From contig JAPKYO010000047.1 in assembly GCA_026394265.1 (NCBI GenBank), positions 38,260 to 102,259 on the forward strand: a stretch of DNA of 64,000 bases, read 5' to 3'. Positions 50,743 through 58,803 of this stretch are shown here, piece by piece (positions within the stretch are counted from its first letter, which is position 1; each line of letters begins with the position of its first letter). A program made the position numbers and the translations under genes. The DNA comes from Candidatus Bathyarchaeota archaeon (GTDB lineage: Archaea; Thermoproteota; Bathyarchaeia; TCS64). The notes under the pieces are model-generated. The model was not told where the DNA came from. It worked only from the letters and a program-made list of their open reading frames with translations, and did no database searches.

Positions 50743-51486
50743 TTAGCTCGTGGCGTTGTCCCAGTAGTGAAGAAATAAATCGTTAACCCAGTCCATGAAA
50801 GAAGCATCGTTGCCAAAAAAGGCGCTTGTATCCATGCCCCCATCCGCGTCATAAATGAAGAAGGATGCCTCCTTCTCTGAACTTACGACACCCGCAGAAA
50901 CCCTGGGCAGGAATCGCCTCTCCACGTTCTCCCCAGTCTGCTTAAACTTAATCGATGTTTGAGACAACTCCCTGTTGTTGATGGAGCGAAGATTTACACC
51001 CTTACGAAGCCCTTCCACTGCTTTTCGGCTCAAGAACGGCATAACCTGAGGCATCATGACACAAAGATACTCATCCGCAGCCTCAACGATCTCCTCCCAC
51101 CTTATCATGATCTCATTCTGCTCGGTTAATAATACGCCCTGTGAAAGTTCACCAAATCTATAGACGAATGAAACGGGGATTTGCCCGAAGTCGCGGTGTA
51201 TAAAATATGGTTTGTTGCGACGTACAAACTCCATCGATGAAGAGAGGACTAGCAGGAGTCGCCCAATTTGCGTAAGAGTATAGGCGTTATTATTACACCT
51301 TTCAATAAACCCTGCCTTACTCATCCGTATCAGTTGCCTCGAAGCCTCAGTATCAGTAAGTTCTATTTTTCGGGCAATCTCATGCATCCTGAGATCCGCT
51401 TTACTTAACTCTTGTAAAATGTTCAACCTATCTTCGCTAGCCAGTTCAGAGAAGAGCGCCTCCAAACTTGACTCATCTTCTGCCAA
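50743..51486 (-). CDS. FilR1-type archaeal transcriptional regulator
   Basis: 247 residues. Winged-helix start (LASEDRLNILQELSKADLRMHEIARKIELTDTEASRQLIRMSKAGFIERC) followed by a C-terminal ligand-type domain (120-240) of the DUF1724/FilR1 family (YLCVMMPQVMPFLSRKAVEG). In methanogens FilR1 relatives respond to acyl-homoserine-like signals; the ligand here is unknown. The TTG start has a GAGAGGAGA ribosome site. It is divergent from the binding-protein gene, and a strong palindrome lies in between. Confidence 0.82.
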   Translation of the reverse strand: MAEDESSLEALFSELASEDRLNILQELSKADLRMHEIARKIELTDTEASRQLIRMSKAGFIERCNNNAYTLTQIGRLLLVLSSSMEFVRRNKPYFIHRDFGQIPVSFVYRFGELSQGVLLTEQNEIMIRWEEIVEAADEYLCVMMPQVMPFLSRKAVEGLRKGVNLRSINNRELSQTSIKFKQTGENVERRFLPRVSAGVVSSEKEASFFIYDADGGMDTSAFFGNDASFMDWVNDLFLHYWDNATS

Positions 51487-51718
51487 TTATTCTCCTCTCG
51501 AAAACATTTAGCCATCCTTACTGTTTAATGTTACACTTAATCGACACATAAGACTAGTTGACTTTAGAATCGTTTTTTCAAGTTGTCAGGCAACTTAAGT
51601 TAGGCGCCCAAAGAAAAACGAGACATGCTTCTTTTCCATGGAATGAGCCGAAATCCGCGCCATTTCCTTCTATATACTCATCATAGGTTAGTAAATACTA
51701 CTCTACTCCAATGTGTAG

Positions 51719-51745
51719 TTTGGTTTATACCAAATTGTTTGGTAT
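51719..51745. promoter_or_regulatory. Compound palindromic operator before the binding-protein gene
   Basis: TTTGGT-TTAT-ACCAAA (51719-51734) and ATACCAAA-TTG-TTTGGTAT (51727-51745) share their middle arm, so three alternating half-sites lie in a row. The second palindrome is perfect over eight-base arms. It covers a TTTATACC box and ends 17 bp before the GTG start, so binding there would block transcription. The FilR1-type regulator is the natural candidate. Confidence 0.65.
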
Positions 51746-51762
51746 TGGGTCGCGACTAACTG

Positions 51763-53091
51763 GTGAATGACTTGGCACAAAAAATTAATGGTAAGACGTT
51801 TGCAATTGTGTTACTGGTCGTAGGCATGATTGTCGGTGGAGGCATTGGATACTTCGCCGCACCGAAGACCGATACGACCGATACCACGACGGTACAGACG
51901 GTATCTGAGCTCCCTTTGAAGGGACAGACCGTTAAGATCGGCTACATTGCCGCGACGACGACGAATCTCGAGACTGGTAAGCCCCAACACGAGAAGATGA
52001 TCGCCGTTGACATGAACGCACAGGCTCAGCTCCTAGGCTGGGGCGGCGTCACGTTTGAGTATCTCTGTGACGACGCAAATAGTCAGGCAAACACACACCT
52101 CGAAAAGGTTCAGGGATTAAAATCCATAGGTGTCACAATCTTTGAGGGTGGCAACTGGTCGAGCATGGCTCAATCAGCCCTATCCTACTGTAACTCCAAC
52201 AACATGCTCATGTGGGCTACTACCGCTACCTCGCCCACCCTCTCAATCACTGATGACTACCTCTTCCGTATGTGCCCCTCTGACGCCGCACTAGCACCCG
52301 CGCTAGTCGACGTCATGTGGAGCTACGGCATCAAGACTGTGATCATCTTCCAGCGTGGTGACTCCTGGGGCGACGGCATCGTCAACCTCTTCGCACCCGC
52401 TTGGACAGCTAAGGGTGGTGAGATTACCGGCGAGATAATCCGCTACGCAGCCGAGTCTAGCGACTTTAGCAACTACCTACAGCAGGCGAACGGGATGGCT
52501 GCAGAAGCCATCGCAAAGTATGGAACTACTAACAAGGTCGGTATTCTACTACTTTGTTTCGACGAAGGATCAGTGATACTCACCCAGGCAAAGGACTTCA
52601 ATTACTTCTACGACTGCATACCCTTTGGTGGTGACGGTACCGCCGTTACCCAGAGGATCATGGACGACGCTGCTGAGCAGGCTAACCACATGAAGTTGTA
52701 TAGCCTCATGGCGCAGACTCCCGACTCCTCAAAGTTCAGAAGTCTACAGGCACGCTACATTGCACTCACACAGCAGCAGTACACCGCCTACTCCGCGTAC
52801 TCGTATGACGTGGGCTTCGTACTCATGGACTCCATCCTACAGGCTCAGAGCGTTGACGCAACGGATGTCATCAACCTCCAGATCCCCATCGCCGACAACT
52901 TGTTCGGTGCTAGTGGCTGGTGCCAGATGAACGAGTTCGGTGACAGAGCTGCCCCGATGTTCGATGTCTGGTTCTATGCACCTGGTACGAACGTGGCCTG
53001 TTTCTCCTACCTAGCCGGTGTCTATAACCCTGACACCCAAACGATGTCATGGAATACGGGAAACCTGGGTTTCACCCCCGCTGGTCCATAA
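51763..53091 (+). CDS. Orphan ABC substrate-binding protein (LivJ/Peripla_BP_6 type)
   Basis: 442 residues. A helix near 10-30 (FAIVLLVVGMIVGGGIGYFA) anchors it; a Thr-rich linker follows (DTTDTTTVQT). The rest has the two-lobed binding-protein fold: VKIGYIAATTTNLETGKPQ, ATTATSPTLSITDDYLFRM and VIIFQRGDSWGDGI. Members bind branched-chain amino acids, amides or ureas. No permease or ATPase gene lies in the window. The AT content of its flanks and third-position use (more T and A than neighbours) hint at strong regulation or transfer. Aromatic and Asn-rich C-terminal lobe. Confidence 0.85.
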   Translation: MNDLAQKINGKTFAIVLLVVGMIVGGGIGYFAAPKTDTTDTTTVQTVSELPLKGQTVKIGYIAATTTNLETGKPQHEKMIAVDMNAQAQLLGWGGVTFEYLCDDANSQANTHLEKVQGLKSIGVTIFEGGNWSSMAQSALSYCNSNNMLMWATTATSPTLSITDDYLFRMCPSDAALAPALVDVMWSYGIKTVIIFQRGDSWGDGIVNLFAPAWTAKGGEITGEIIRYAAESSDFSNYLQQANGMAAEAIAKYGTTNKVGILLLCFDEGSVILTQAKDFNYFYDCIPFGGDGTAVTQRIMDDAAEQANHMKLYSLMAQTPDSSKFRSLQARYIALTQQQYTAYSAYSYDVGFVLMDSILQAQSVDATDVINLQIPIADNLFGASGWCQMNEFGDRAAPMFDVWFYAPGTNVACFSYLAGVYNPDTQTMSWNTGNLGFTPAGP

Positions 53092-53264
53092 ACCTAACTT
53101 CTAGTAGTTCCATTATTTTTTAGTAATTTGTCTTATCAATAAATGATATCTTCTAAAACCTTCTAGTAATGGAGCTCTGAATAGTCGTTATTGTATGCTT
53201 AGATGTTTTACAAAACCTTTTAAACTCGGGCCCACGCATACCGAGTCGGGAGCAAGAATGTCCG

Positions 53265-53747
53265 GTGAACGTTTCCTCCAGCGCTAAGGCTGGATTCTAC
53301 CCGACCCCCGAATCAAAGAACCTAGTACAATCCCTCAACGAATTAAAGAGGGAGTTATCCAGATTCGGGAAAACAAACCCAGACAGGATCGGCTACAACC
53401 GATTGGTGAAGAACGTCGACTCCCTTGAGGAGTCGCTTAAGGAGCATTACCGAGAGCTCTACGCCATGGAGGGCGCCCTTGAGGCCGCCTCCGCCCGCAG
53501 GCTCACGGAGAAGCAGAGGATGATGCTCCGGATAGTCGCCGGGGTCCAGGGGGAGACCCTCTACACGACCCTAATAGACAGGGTCTCGGAGGAGCTCAGC
53601 ATACCACGGTCGACTGTCCGCTGGAACCTCAAGGGGCTCAGGGACGCGGGGCTCATCGCCGCGGGGGACCGCGACAACAAGGGAGTCCCCGTCCGGCTCA
53701 CGGAGACGGGCCGGGTCATGGCCGGCGTCGTCTCCCCCGTCGACTGA
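53265..53747 (+). CDS. Winged-helix regulator with N-terminal coiled coil
   Basis: 160 residues. A charged helical part (20-85, probably a coiled coil) precedes a winged helix: TLIDRVSEELSIPRSTVRWNLKGLRDAGLIAAGDRDNKGVPVRLTETGRVM. This looks like MarR- or ArsR-type DNA binding. No family name is certain. GTG at 53265 is the only start consistent with the frame. It lies 173 bp after the binding-protein gene and may regulate it. Confidence 0.7.
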   Translation: MNVSSSAKAGFYPTPESKNLVQSLNELKRELSRFGKTNPDRIGYNRLVKNVDSLEESLKEHYRELYAMEGALEAASARRLTEKQRMMLRIVAGVQGETLYTTLIDRVSEELSIPRSTVRWNLKGLRDAGLIAAGDRDNKGVPVRLTETGRVMAGVVSPVD

Positions 53748-54184
53748 TCAACCATTTTAACCGCCCAAATGGGTGGAGTTCTGAAGAGTCCGTCAAGTGT
53801 TTATTACAAAACTTAGTTTAGGGACGAGGCGGCGCGAATCGTCGGCGCCCTCTTCCCCGTCAAAATCTTATCGAACCAGATTAATATCTTACTACTTGAA
53901 ACTCTTCCGGTTTCCCCTCTTTCTGAGTGTACAATAAGTTCTGACCGAAGACTTGCACTTATTACAGTTTTTTACCGAACTTACTCTTAAAATACACAAA
54001 ATCTTCCCTTCCTAACTACAATAGTCGAAGATCGCTTAAAAAGGATGGCATTCATGGGCTATGATGGGCATCGAGAAACGCGCGTGAACCTCTGCGATTC
54101 TCCATAACCCACATTCTGCCCTATGTGAGTAAAATGCCCGAATGCGTGCGCGCACTAACTGGATTAAGATTTGTGAATACGTTA
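53748..54184. other. Intergenic region of about 437 bp without a visible gene
   Basis: AT-rich, no coding frame of note. A hairpin can be drawn at about 53828-53854 (GAG/CTC and GGCGC/GCGCC arms with a two-base bulge). A TTAAAAA box at 54036-54042 could be a promoter for an RNA, but I see no recognisable RNA fold behind it. Confidence 0.35.
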
Positions 54185-54442
54185 TTACCGTGGGTTTTCA
54201 ACGTCTACTGAGATGATTTTGAAGCCATTGATCTCCCCGGCGGATACTTGTGATTCTAGCTTCGCGGTCACTATCTCCTCCGCCTCTTCTTTCGAGTAAG
54301 CGTGTGCCTTCTGTTTCTTGGATCTGGATCCCTCCACTTCGTAGGTTACGACGAAATCGATTCTCTTCCTATTTGCCGTCTTATCCGGTATCTCTTTCGC
54401 CTTGTTTGGTACCTTCTTTGGGGCCTGTTTCTCTTCTTTCAT
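54185..54442 (-). CDS. Small charged protein of unknown function
   Basis: 85 residues, Lys/Glu-rich N-terminus (MKEEKQAPKKVPNKAKEIPD) then a short beta/alpha segment (RIDFVVTYEVEGSRSKKQKAHAYSKEEAEEIVTAKLESQV). The family is not recognised; a nucleic-acid-binding role would fit the charge but is a guess. The palindrome directly before the ATG suggests control by a repressor, perhaps by itself. Confidence 0.55.
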   Translation of the reverse strand: MKEEKQAPKKVPNKAKEIPDKTANRKRIDFVVTYEVEGSRSKKQKAHAYSKEEAEEIVTAKLESQVSAGEINGFKIISVDVENPR

Positions 54443-54457
54443 TATAACCAGGTTATA
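54443..54457. promoter_or_regulatory. Perfect palindrome next to the small charged protein gene
   Basis: TATAACC-A-GGTTATA, seven-base arms with a one-base centre, touches the ATG at 54442 on the minus strand. A TAAATTTAAA box lies about 20-30 bp further upstream. The likely transcription start falls on the palindrome, as in repressor operators. Confidence 0.5.
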
Positions 54458-54681
54458 TTTACTCGATAATGTGGTTTAAATTTATGGTGGCGTGTATTCG
54501 GTTTTTGCCAGACTTTCGTCGTCAATATTGGCCTGAGACGAATTATGATTCTAAAAATTCTTATTCCCGGTTTCCCATCCTCTACTTGTTAGCCGTAGCC
54601 CTCTAGGGATCGTGACAAAACGCTCAACGGTTACGGTTAGCAACGGAGTAAACAGTCAAGAAAAGGTGAGGATTTACAGCT

Positions 54682-54924
54682 ATGTCCGTCAAGGCATACA
54701 TCATGATAAACGTCAAGACCGGAACCGAGGACGAGGTCTGCTCGAAGGTCCTCAAGTTCAGCGAAGTCGAGGAGGCGGCCGCCATCTACGGCGAGTTCGA
54801 CCTGATTCTCAAGGTGAAGGCGAAGGACATGAACCACCTCGACAAGCTCATCGTGGATAAGCTGCGGGGGATTCCCGACATCCTCCTGACGGCGACGATG
54901 CTTATCGCGAAGGAGTACAGGTAG
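54682..54924 (+). CDS. Stand-alone Lrp/AsnC ligand-binding (RAM) domain protein
   Basis: 80 residues, exactly one RAM domain: VKAYIMINVKTGTEDEVCSKVLKF, EVEEAAAIYGEFDLILKVKAKD, then LVDKLRGIPDILLTATMLI. No DNA-binding part is present. Such proteins form rings that bind amino acids and may tune Lrp-family regulators. The ATG at 54682 is used. It lies just before tRNA-Asp. Confidence 0.87.
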   Translation: MSVKAYIMINVKTGTEDEVCSKVLKFSEVEEAAAIYGEFDLILKVKAKDMNHLDKLIVDKLRGIPDILLTATMLIAKEYR

Positions 54925-54935
54925 GGCCCGTAAAG

Positions 54936-54945
54936 TTTAATATAG
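54936..54945 (+). promoter_or_regulatory. TATA-like box for tRNA-Asp
   Basis: GTTTAATATA lies about 30 bp before the mature 5' end of tRNA-Asp, as expected for an archaeal promoter. Confidence 0.45.
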
Positions 54946-54971
54946 AAACCCCCTTCATTTGCTTGGCGCGT

Positions 54972-55050
54972 GCCCTGGTAGTATAGACCGGCCTAGTATG
55001 TTCGGCTGTCACCCGAAAGATCCCGGGTTCAAATCCCGGCCAGGGCGCCA
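54972..55050 (+). tRNA. tRNA-Asp (GTC)
   Basis: Acceptor GCCCTGG with CCAGGGC, anticodon arm TTCGG-CTGTCAC-CCGAA with anticodon GTC, T arm CCGGG-TTCAAAT-CCCGG. The discriminator is G and CCA is encoded at 55048-55050. No intron is seen. Confidence 0.93.
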
Positions 55051-55098
55051 TTACTTTTCAATAAATTTCCCTTTATAGATTTTCTTATACACGGAGTT

Positions 55099-55893
55099 TT
55101 ACAAGCTGACTCGCTTCACATTCATTCGCTTAGCGTGTCGGTATCCAACGAACATCTTTGGATGCAGGTAGACGATGCTTGAGATAAAAACGAACAGCGG
55201 GCTCCGCTTAGTGACCTGATAGCTAACCTGTCCCCTCGAATAGTAGTACCCTGATTCACTTGTTCGTGACCTTAGGTGCAGCGACTTCGTCCAATAGTGG
55301 CGGGCTGGGTATCTTCTCCTAATGGATCGGAACATCAACGTGTCCTGAGCGCGGAAGACCTTCTTCGCATCCTCTTCATTCTCGTTCTCAAGCCATGCCT
55401 TTCTTGAGAATATGAAGACCCCGCTGAATGTTGATCTCGGAAGGATCAGGCTGATGATTTTCCTAGCAAAGTATACGCGATCGAGGGGATACGGCTTAAG
55501 CCCGAAGGAGACGATTTTCACGTTGTCCCCTCCGAATTGTTCGATGTATTTTCTAATATCTTGATCTAGGACGATGTCGGCGGCCGTCGTCAGTATAGCA
55601 TCGTTTCTGGATGCTCTGTAACCTTGTCTGAACAGGTAAGCAACCCTATAGTTCCAGTCCTTTGGGATATCTCGCACCTCTAGGAATTTTAGGTGGCCTC
55701 TATAGTCGATCTTTCTCGCGTAGTACTCGATCAGTTGTCTGCTTCTGTCTGTGCAGTTGTCCATCACGAATACAACTTCATCCGGCTCCAATCTGAACAA
55801 GCTTGGCAGACTGAAGTGCAGATTCCGCTCTTCGTTATGGATGGGCATAACGACTGAGAACTCCAATCCTGCACTATCCGCTAAGCTGTTCAC
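55099..55893 (-). CDS. Family 2 glycosyltransferase-like protein
   Basis: 264 residues with the GT-A start FSVVMPIHNEERNLHFSLPSL and EVVFVMDNCTDRSRQLIEYYA (Asp of the nucleotide site). The usual DxD appears as TAADIVLDQDI. There is no clear C-terminal membrane helix. It may add sugars to lipids or surface glycans. Its codons are less GC-rich than those of the neighbours, with more A and T, which hints at later arrival. Confidence 0.75.
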   Translation of the reverse strand: MNSLADSAGLEFSVVMPIHNEERNLHFSLPSLFRLEPDEVVFVMDNCTDRSRQLIEYYARKIDYRGHLKFLEVRDIPKDWNYRVAYLFRQGYRASRNDAILTTAADIVLDQDIRKYIEQFGGDNVKIVSFGLKPYPLDRVYFARKIISLILPRSTFSGVFIFSRKAWLENENEEDAKKVFRAQDTLMFRSIRRRYPARHYWTKSLHLRSRTSESGYYYSRGQVSYQVTKRSPLFVFISSIVYLHPKMFVGYRHAKRMNVKRVSL

Positions 55894-55938
55894 GATGGTA
55901 TTTGTGCTGGATCTACTTAATGAAGGAAATTATTTTTA

Positions 55939-57726
55939 CTAATCACTATTGATGGTAGCCTCAAGCTGATCTACAAACGCCTCGAACTGCTGTATGCCCT
56001 TGCGCCAGAAGTCCTCCTCCGTGATGTCGATGCCGATCTCCTTGGCGAGGTCTGTTGGGCTCCTGCTTGAGCCCGCGGCTAGGAGGGCGCGCATCTTTGG
56101 CACGAATGCCTTGCCCTGCTCCTTGTAGAGGCGGTAGAGGGCGAAGACGAAGAGCTGCGCGTAGACGTATGGGTAGTTGTAGAAGCGGTAGTTGGGGATG
56201 TAGTAGTGGAGCTTCATGGTCCACTCCCACTTCATCTCGGGGAGCCACTCGACGGCGTCCCCGTATATCTTGTCCCTTCCCGCGGTCCATAGGCCGGAGA
56301 CCGTCTCCCCGTCGAGAAACTTACCCCCCTTGATCGCCTCGTAGAGGCTCTCCTCGAAGAAGACTCGGGCGCTCACCTGGTAGGCTGCCATGCCGAACTC
56401 GTCGAGGACGGTGGCGAGGATAGCCCGCTTCTCCGCCTTCGTCTTCGCCTCGGCGAGGAGCCTGTCTGTGAGGAGTAACTCGCCGAAGACGCTCGCCGTC
56501 TCCGCTATGCAGCTGCCGATCTCGTAGTTACTCGGCTTCTGGTAGCGGCCGCCCATGTAGGCGTGTACGGCGTGGCCCAGTTCGTGTGCCTGCGTGTAGA
56601 CGTCCCCCATCTGGCCGTTGAAGCTCTGCATGACCCAGGCGCTCTTGCCCGCGAGCCAGCTGGCGCAGAAGGCGCCGCTCCTCTTGCCGTTGCGGACCTC
56701 GCCGTCTATGTGGCGGCGACCGTACATCTCGTCTACCCACCTCGCCCACTCGGGGTCGAAGTCCGCGTAGGCGGCGACGACCTCCCTCCGAGACTCGTCC
56801 CACGTGTACTTCTTCTCGGGGGCGCCGGGGAGGGGGGCGACTATGTCCCAGTTACCCAGCTTCTTCAGCCCCATCAGCTTCGCCTTGAGGAGCAGATAGC
56901 GGCGATACGAGCCGACGCCCGCCTCCATGACGCGCATGAGCGCGTCTATCGCCCCCTGCTCGACGTCGTTGTCTATGAGACTCTGCGTCATCGGGGAGGG
57001 ATACTTCCTCCACTCGCACATCTGCAGGTGGTCGCCGCAGACGCCGCGTATGGCGCTCGCCCAGACGATGTCGTCGCGGCCGAGGCCGTCGTAGACGACC
57101 CTGTTCGCCTCCCTCCTGAGAGCCCTGTCCCTGCTCTGGTAGAGGCTGATGATCTCACCGTAGGGCATCGTCTTCTCCACGCCGTCGACCACGATCTTGA
57201 ACTTGCGCGTGCTCAGCCAGTCGCCCTGAAGCTGGGACCAGGCGCTGACGCCGTTCTGGTCCTTGGAGATGGTGAGCTTCTCAAGCTCCTCCGTCATCAC
57301 GTGTGGTATCCTGCGCACTATCCGTTCGAGGAAGTGCCTGTACTCGCCGAGCCTCGGGTCGGTGACTAGGCCGGGCTTGGCCTTGAGCAGGTCTCCCATC
57401 TCAATCTCCGCGAAGGCGAGCGCCTGCCCCGCCTTGTTGCCCGCCTTGCGCACAGCCTCGTTAAGTCTCTTCGAGACGGCGTCGGTGGAGTCGGCGCTGT
57501 AGCGTAGGCTGCAGTACTCCATCGCGCCCTCGTATCTGAGCGAGAACGCGTCCCTCGCCTCGAGCAGGGCGCGTAGCCCCGCCGCGTCTAGGGCCTTGAT
57601 CTTCCCCCTGTACTTCCCGGCGAACCCGCTCGCCTCCACGACCATCTCATCGAGCCTCGCCTCGATCTTCTCGGGGTCTGTGCTCTCGACGAGCTGTGCG
57701 ATGTCCCAGCGCATCTCCTCGGCCAA
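55939..57726 (-). CDS. pepF: Oligoendopeptidase F family (M3) peptidase
   Basis: 595 residues. The zinc motif is QAHELGHAVHAY, with a third ligand Glu in SCIAETASVFGE 25-30 residues later. The N-terminal helical domain (1-200) and the late YYIPNYRFYNYPYVYAQLF segment are typical of PepF. It would cut short peptides in the cytoplasm. The stop at 55939 is 46 bp from the glycosyltransferase gene. Confidence 0.92.
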   Translation of the reverse strand: MAEEMRWDIAQLVESTDPEKIEARLDEMVVEASGFAGKYRGKIKALDAAGLRALLEARDAFSLRYEGAMEYCSLRYSADSTDAVSKRLNEAVRKAGNKAGQALAFAEIEMGDLLKAKPGLVTDPRLGEYRHFLERIVRRIPHVMTEELEKLTISKDQNGVSAWSQLQGDWLSTRKFKIVVDGVEKTMPYGEIISLYQSRDRALRREANRVVYDGLGRDDIVWASAIRGVCGDHLQMCEWRKYPSPMTQSLIDNDVEQGAIDALMRVMEAGVGSYRRYLLLKAKLMGLKKLGNWDIVAPLPGAPEKKYTWDESRREVVAAYADFDPEWARWVDEMYGRRHIDGEVRNGKRSGAFCASWLAGKSAWVMQSFNGQMGDVYTQAHELGHAVHAYMGGRYQKPSNYEIGSCIAETASVFGELLLTDRLLAEAKTKAEKRAILATVLDEFGMAAYQVSARVFFEESLYEAIKGGKFLDGETVSGLWTAGRDKIYGDAVEWLPEMKWEWTMKLHYYIPNYRFYNYPYVYAQLFVFALYRLYKEQGKAFVPKMRALLAAGSSRSPTDLAKEIGIDITEEDFWRKGIQQFEAFVDQLEATINSD

Positions 57727-57818
57727 AACAGTCTCCTCTGATTCTTGTTCTCCCCACTCGGAATTAATGGTTGCCTCGGCGGGGATTGTTTTAAACGGCT
57801 GCCGGGTGACTCGGGTTT

Positions 57819-58301
57819 GTGGTCGATGCTCGACTTCTCAGCCGGTGCGGGATTTACTGCGGCGCATGCTTCATCTACAGGGCGGAGAGGGACGGCGGCG
57901 CCTTGCTGGATGAGGTGGCGAAAAGGTACAACGTCCCCAAGGAGGAGATAAGGTGCAACGGCTGCTCCGGTCCACACGCCGAGCAGTGGCGAAACTGCCA
58001 GGGGTGCAACCTTGTAGCCTGCCAGAGGCGCAGGGGAATCGGGAACTGCGCACAGTGCGAGGAGTTCGAGACGTGCCCCGACTACGGGTACCTCACCCGC
58101 TTCGCCGCTTACAGGGGCGAGGACTTGATGAGGAACCTGAAGCGGATCGAATCCGGCGACTCGGGCCTCCTCGAGGAGCAGGAGCGGCGGTGGAGGTGCC
58201 CCCGATGCGATGCCCCCCTCATGTGGTACGATAACAAGTGCCGCCGCTGCGGCGAGAAGGTCAGAGAAGAACCGATCACAATGGACGGCTTCAGAGAGTA
58301 A
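57819..58301 (+). CDS. DUF3795-type cysteine-rich protein
   Basis: 160 residues. RCGIYCGACFIYRAE and NGCSGPHAEQWRNCQGCNL, then CAQCEEFETCPDYGY, are the Cys clusters of DUF3795. An extra zinc-ribbon tail follows (RCPRCDAPLMWYDNKCRRCGEK). It probably binds zinc or an iron-sulfur cluster. The family has no known function. The GTG at 57819 is used because the conserved Cys-Gly-Ile-Tyr-Cys start lies close to it. Confidence 0.8.
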   Translation: MVDARLLSRCGIYCGACFIYRAERDGGALLDEVAKRYNVPKEEIRCNGCSGPHAEQWRNCQGCNLVACQRRRGIGNCAQCEEFETCPDYGYLTRFAAYRGEDLMRNLKRIESGDSGLLEEQERRWRCPRCDAPLMWYDNKCRRCGEKVREEPITMDGFRE

Positions 58302-58338
58302 CTTCATGCCTTCAGCGGCGCCACCCGGTCACACAGCC

Positions 58339-58366
58339 AAGATAAGGGACGTAATTACGCACCTTA
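58339..58366 (+). repeat. Left inverted repeat of the Cas2-like unit, containing a 24-bp palindrome
   Basis: The 28 bases at 58339-58366 are the exact reverse complement of 58735-58762. Within them, 58343-58366 is a palindrome with arms TAAGGGACGTAA and TTACGCACCTTA, only two mismatches per arm. It ends 7 bp before the ATG of the Cas2-like gene, so it may also be its operator. Confidence 0.8.
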
Positions 58367-58372
58367 AATGGG

Positions 58373-58657
58373 ATGACCCGGAGAAGCCTCGCCGACACCT
58401 ACTACGGGGAAGCTGATGACGAACCCTGCGAGGCGGAGACCACGTGGCTCCTCCTATACGACTTCAAGGGCATAAAGCCGGGCACCAAGTTCTGGGCCAA
58501 CCTAAAACGCCTGGCCGCTAAAGACGCCGGCGCGGGCCTCATCCAGTACAGCGTCTTCCTCACCCGCAGCGGAAGGGTCGCGAAGGCGGCTAAGAGGCTC
58601 GCTGAGCATTACGGGGCCGAGACATTCACATTCGCGGCCACGCAAGCCGCAACATAG
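58373..58657 (+). CDS. Cas2-like ferredoxin-fold protein
   Basis: 94 residues. TWLLLYDFKGIKPGTKFW resembles the first strand and loop of Cas2, with Asp30 at the place of its conserved Asp; GLIQYSVFLTRSG (55-67) resembles its central QYSVF strand; the end is a helix and strand (AAKRLAEHYGAETFTF). No cas1 gene or CRISPR array lies in the window. The gene is enclosed by 28-bp exact inverted repeats. It is the only gene of this unit. Nuclease activity, or a role in DNA or repeat binding, is possible but inferred. Confidence 0.6.
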   Translation: MTRRSLADTYYGEADDEPCEAETTWLLLYDFKGIKPGTKFWANLKRLAAKDAGAGLIQYSVFLTRSGRVAKAAKRLAEHYGAETFTFAATQAAT

Positions 58658-58660
58658 TCA

Positions 58661-58684
58661 TATGGTACGTAATTACGTACCATA
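58661..58684. repeat. Perfect 24-bp palindrome after the Cas2-like gene
   Basis: TATGGTACGTAA and TTACGTACCATA are exact reverse complements with no spacer. It shares the CGTAATTACG core and the outer layout of the two flanking repeats. It begins four bases after the Cas2-like stop codon. Confidence 0.85.
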
Positions 58685-58734
58685 AACGAACCCTGTATTG
58701 CCGCCGTTGCCGAGGGATCATCGAGACCGGATCA

Positions 58735-58762
58735 TAAGGTGCGTAATTACGTCCCTTATCTT
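58735..58762 (-). repeat. Right inverted repeat of the Cas2-like unit
   Basis: The exact reverse complement of 58339-58366 over 28 bases. The inner 24 bases (58735-58758) form the same near-palindrome. It lies 42 bp before the 3' end of the SDR gene, so it is not that gene's promoter. No short target-site duplication is seen outside the repeats. Confidence 0.8.
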
Positions 58763-58803
58763 TGGATCCCTTAGCGAATCCGCCACTCCGAGAACGCTCA
58801 CTG

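Noticed and set aside
53748..54184. Small RNA gene in the gap
   Set aside because: A TATA-like box and one weak hairpin are not enough to call an RNA gene.
58339..58762. CRISPR array
   Set aside because: Only three palindromic repeats with very unequal spacing (about 294 and 50 bp) and a gene between two of them; no regular repeat-spacer pattern.
58339..58762. Insertion sequence with transposase
   Set aside because: The enclosed protein has no transposase motif (no DDE, HUH or serine recombinase pattern), and no target-site duplication was seen. A non-autonomous element remains possible.
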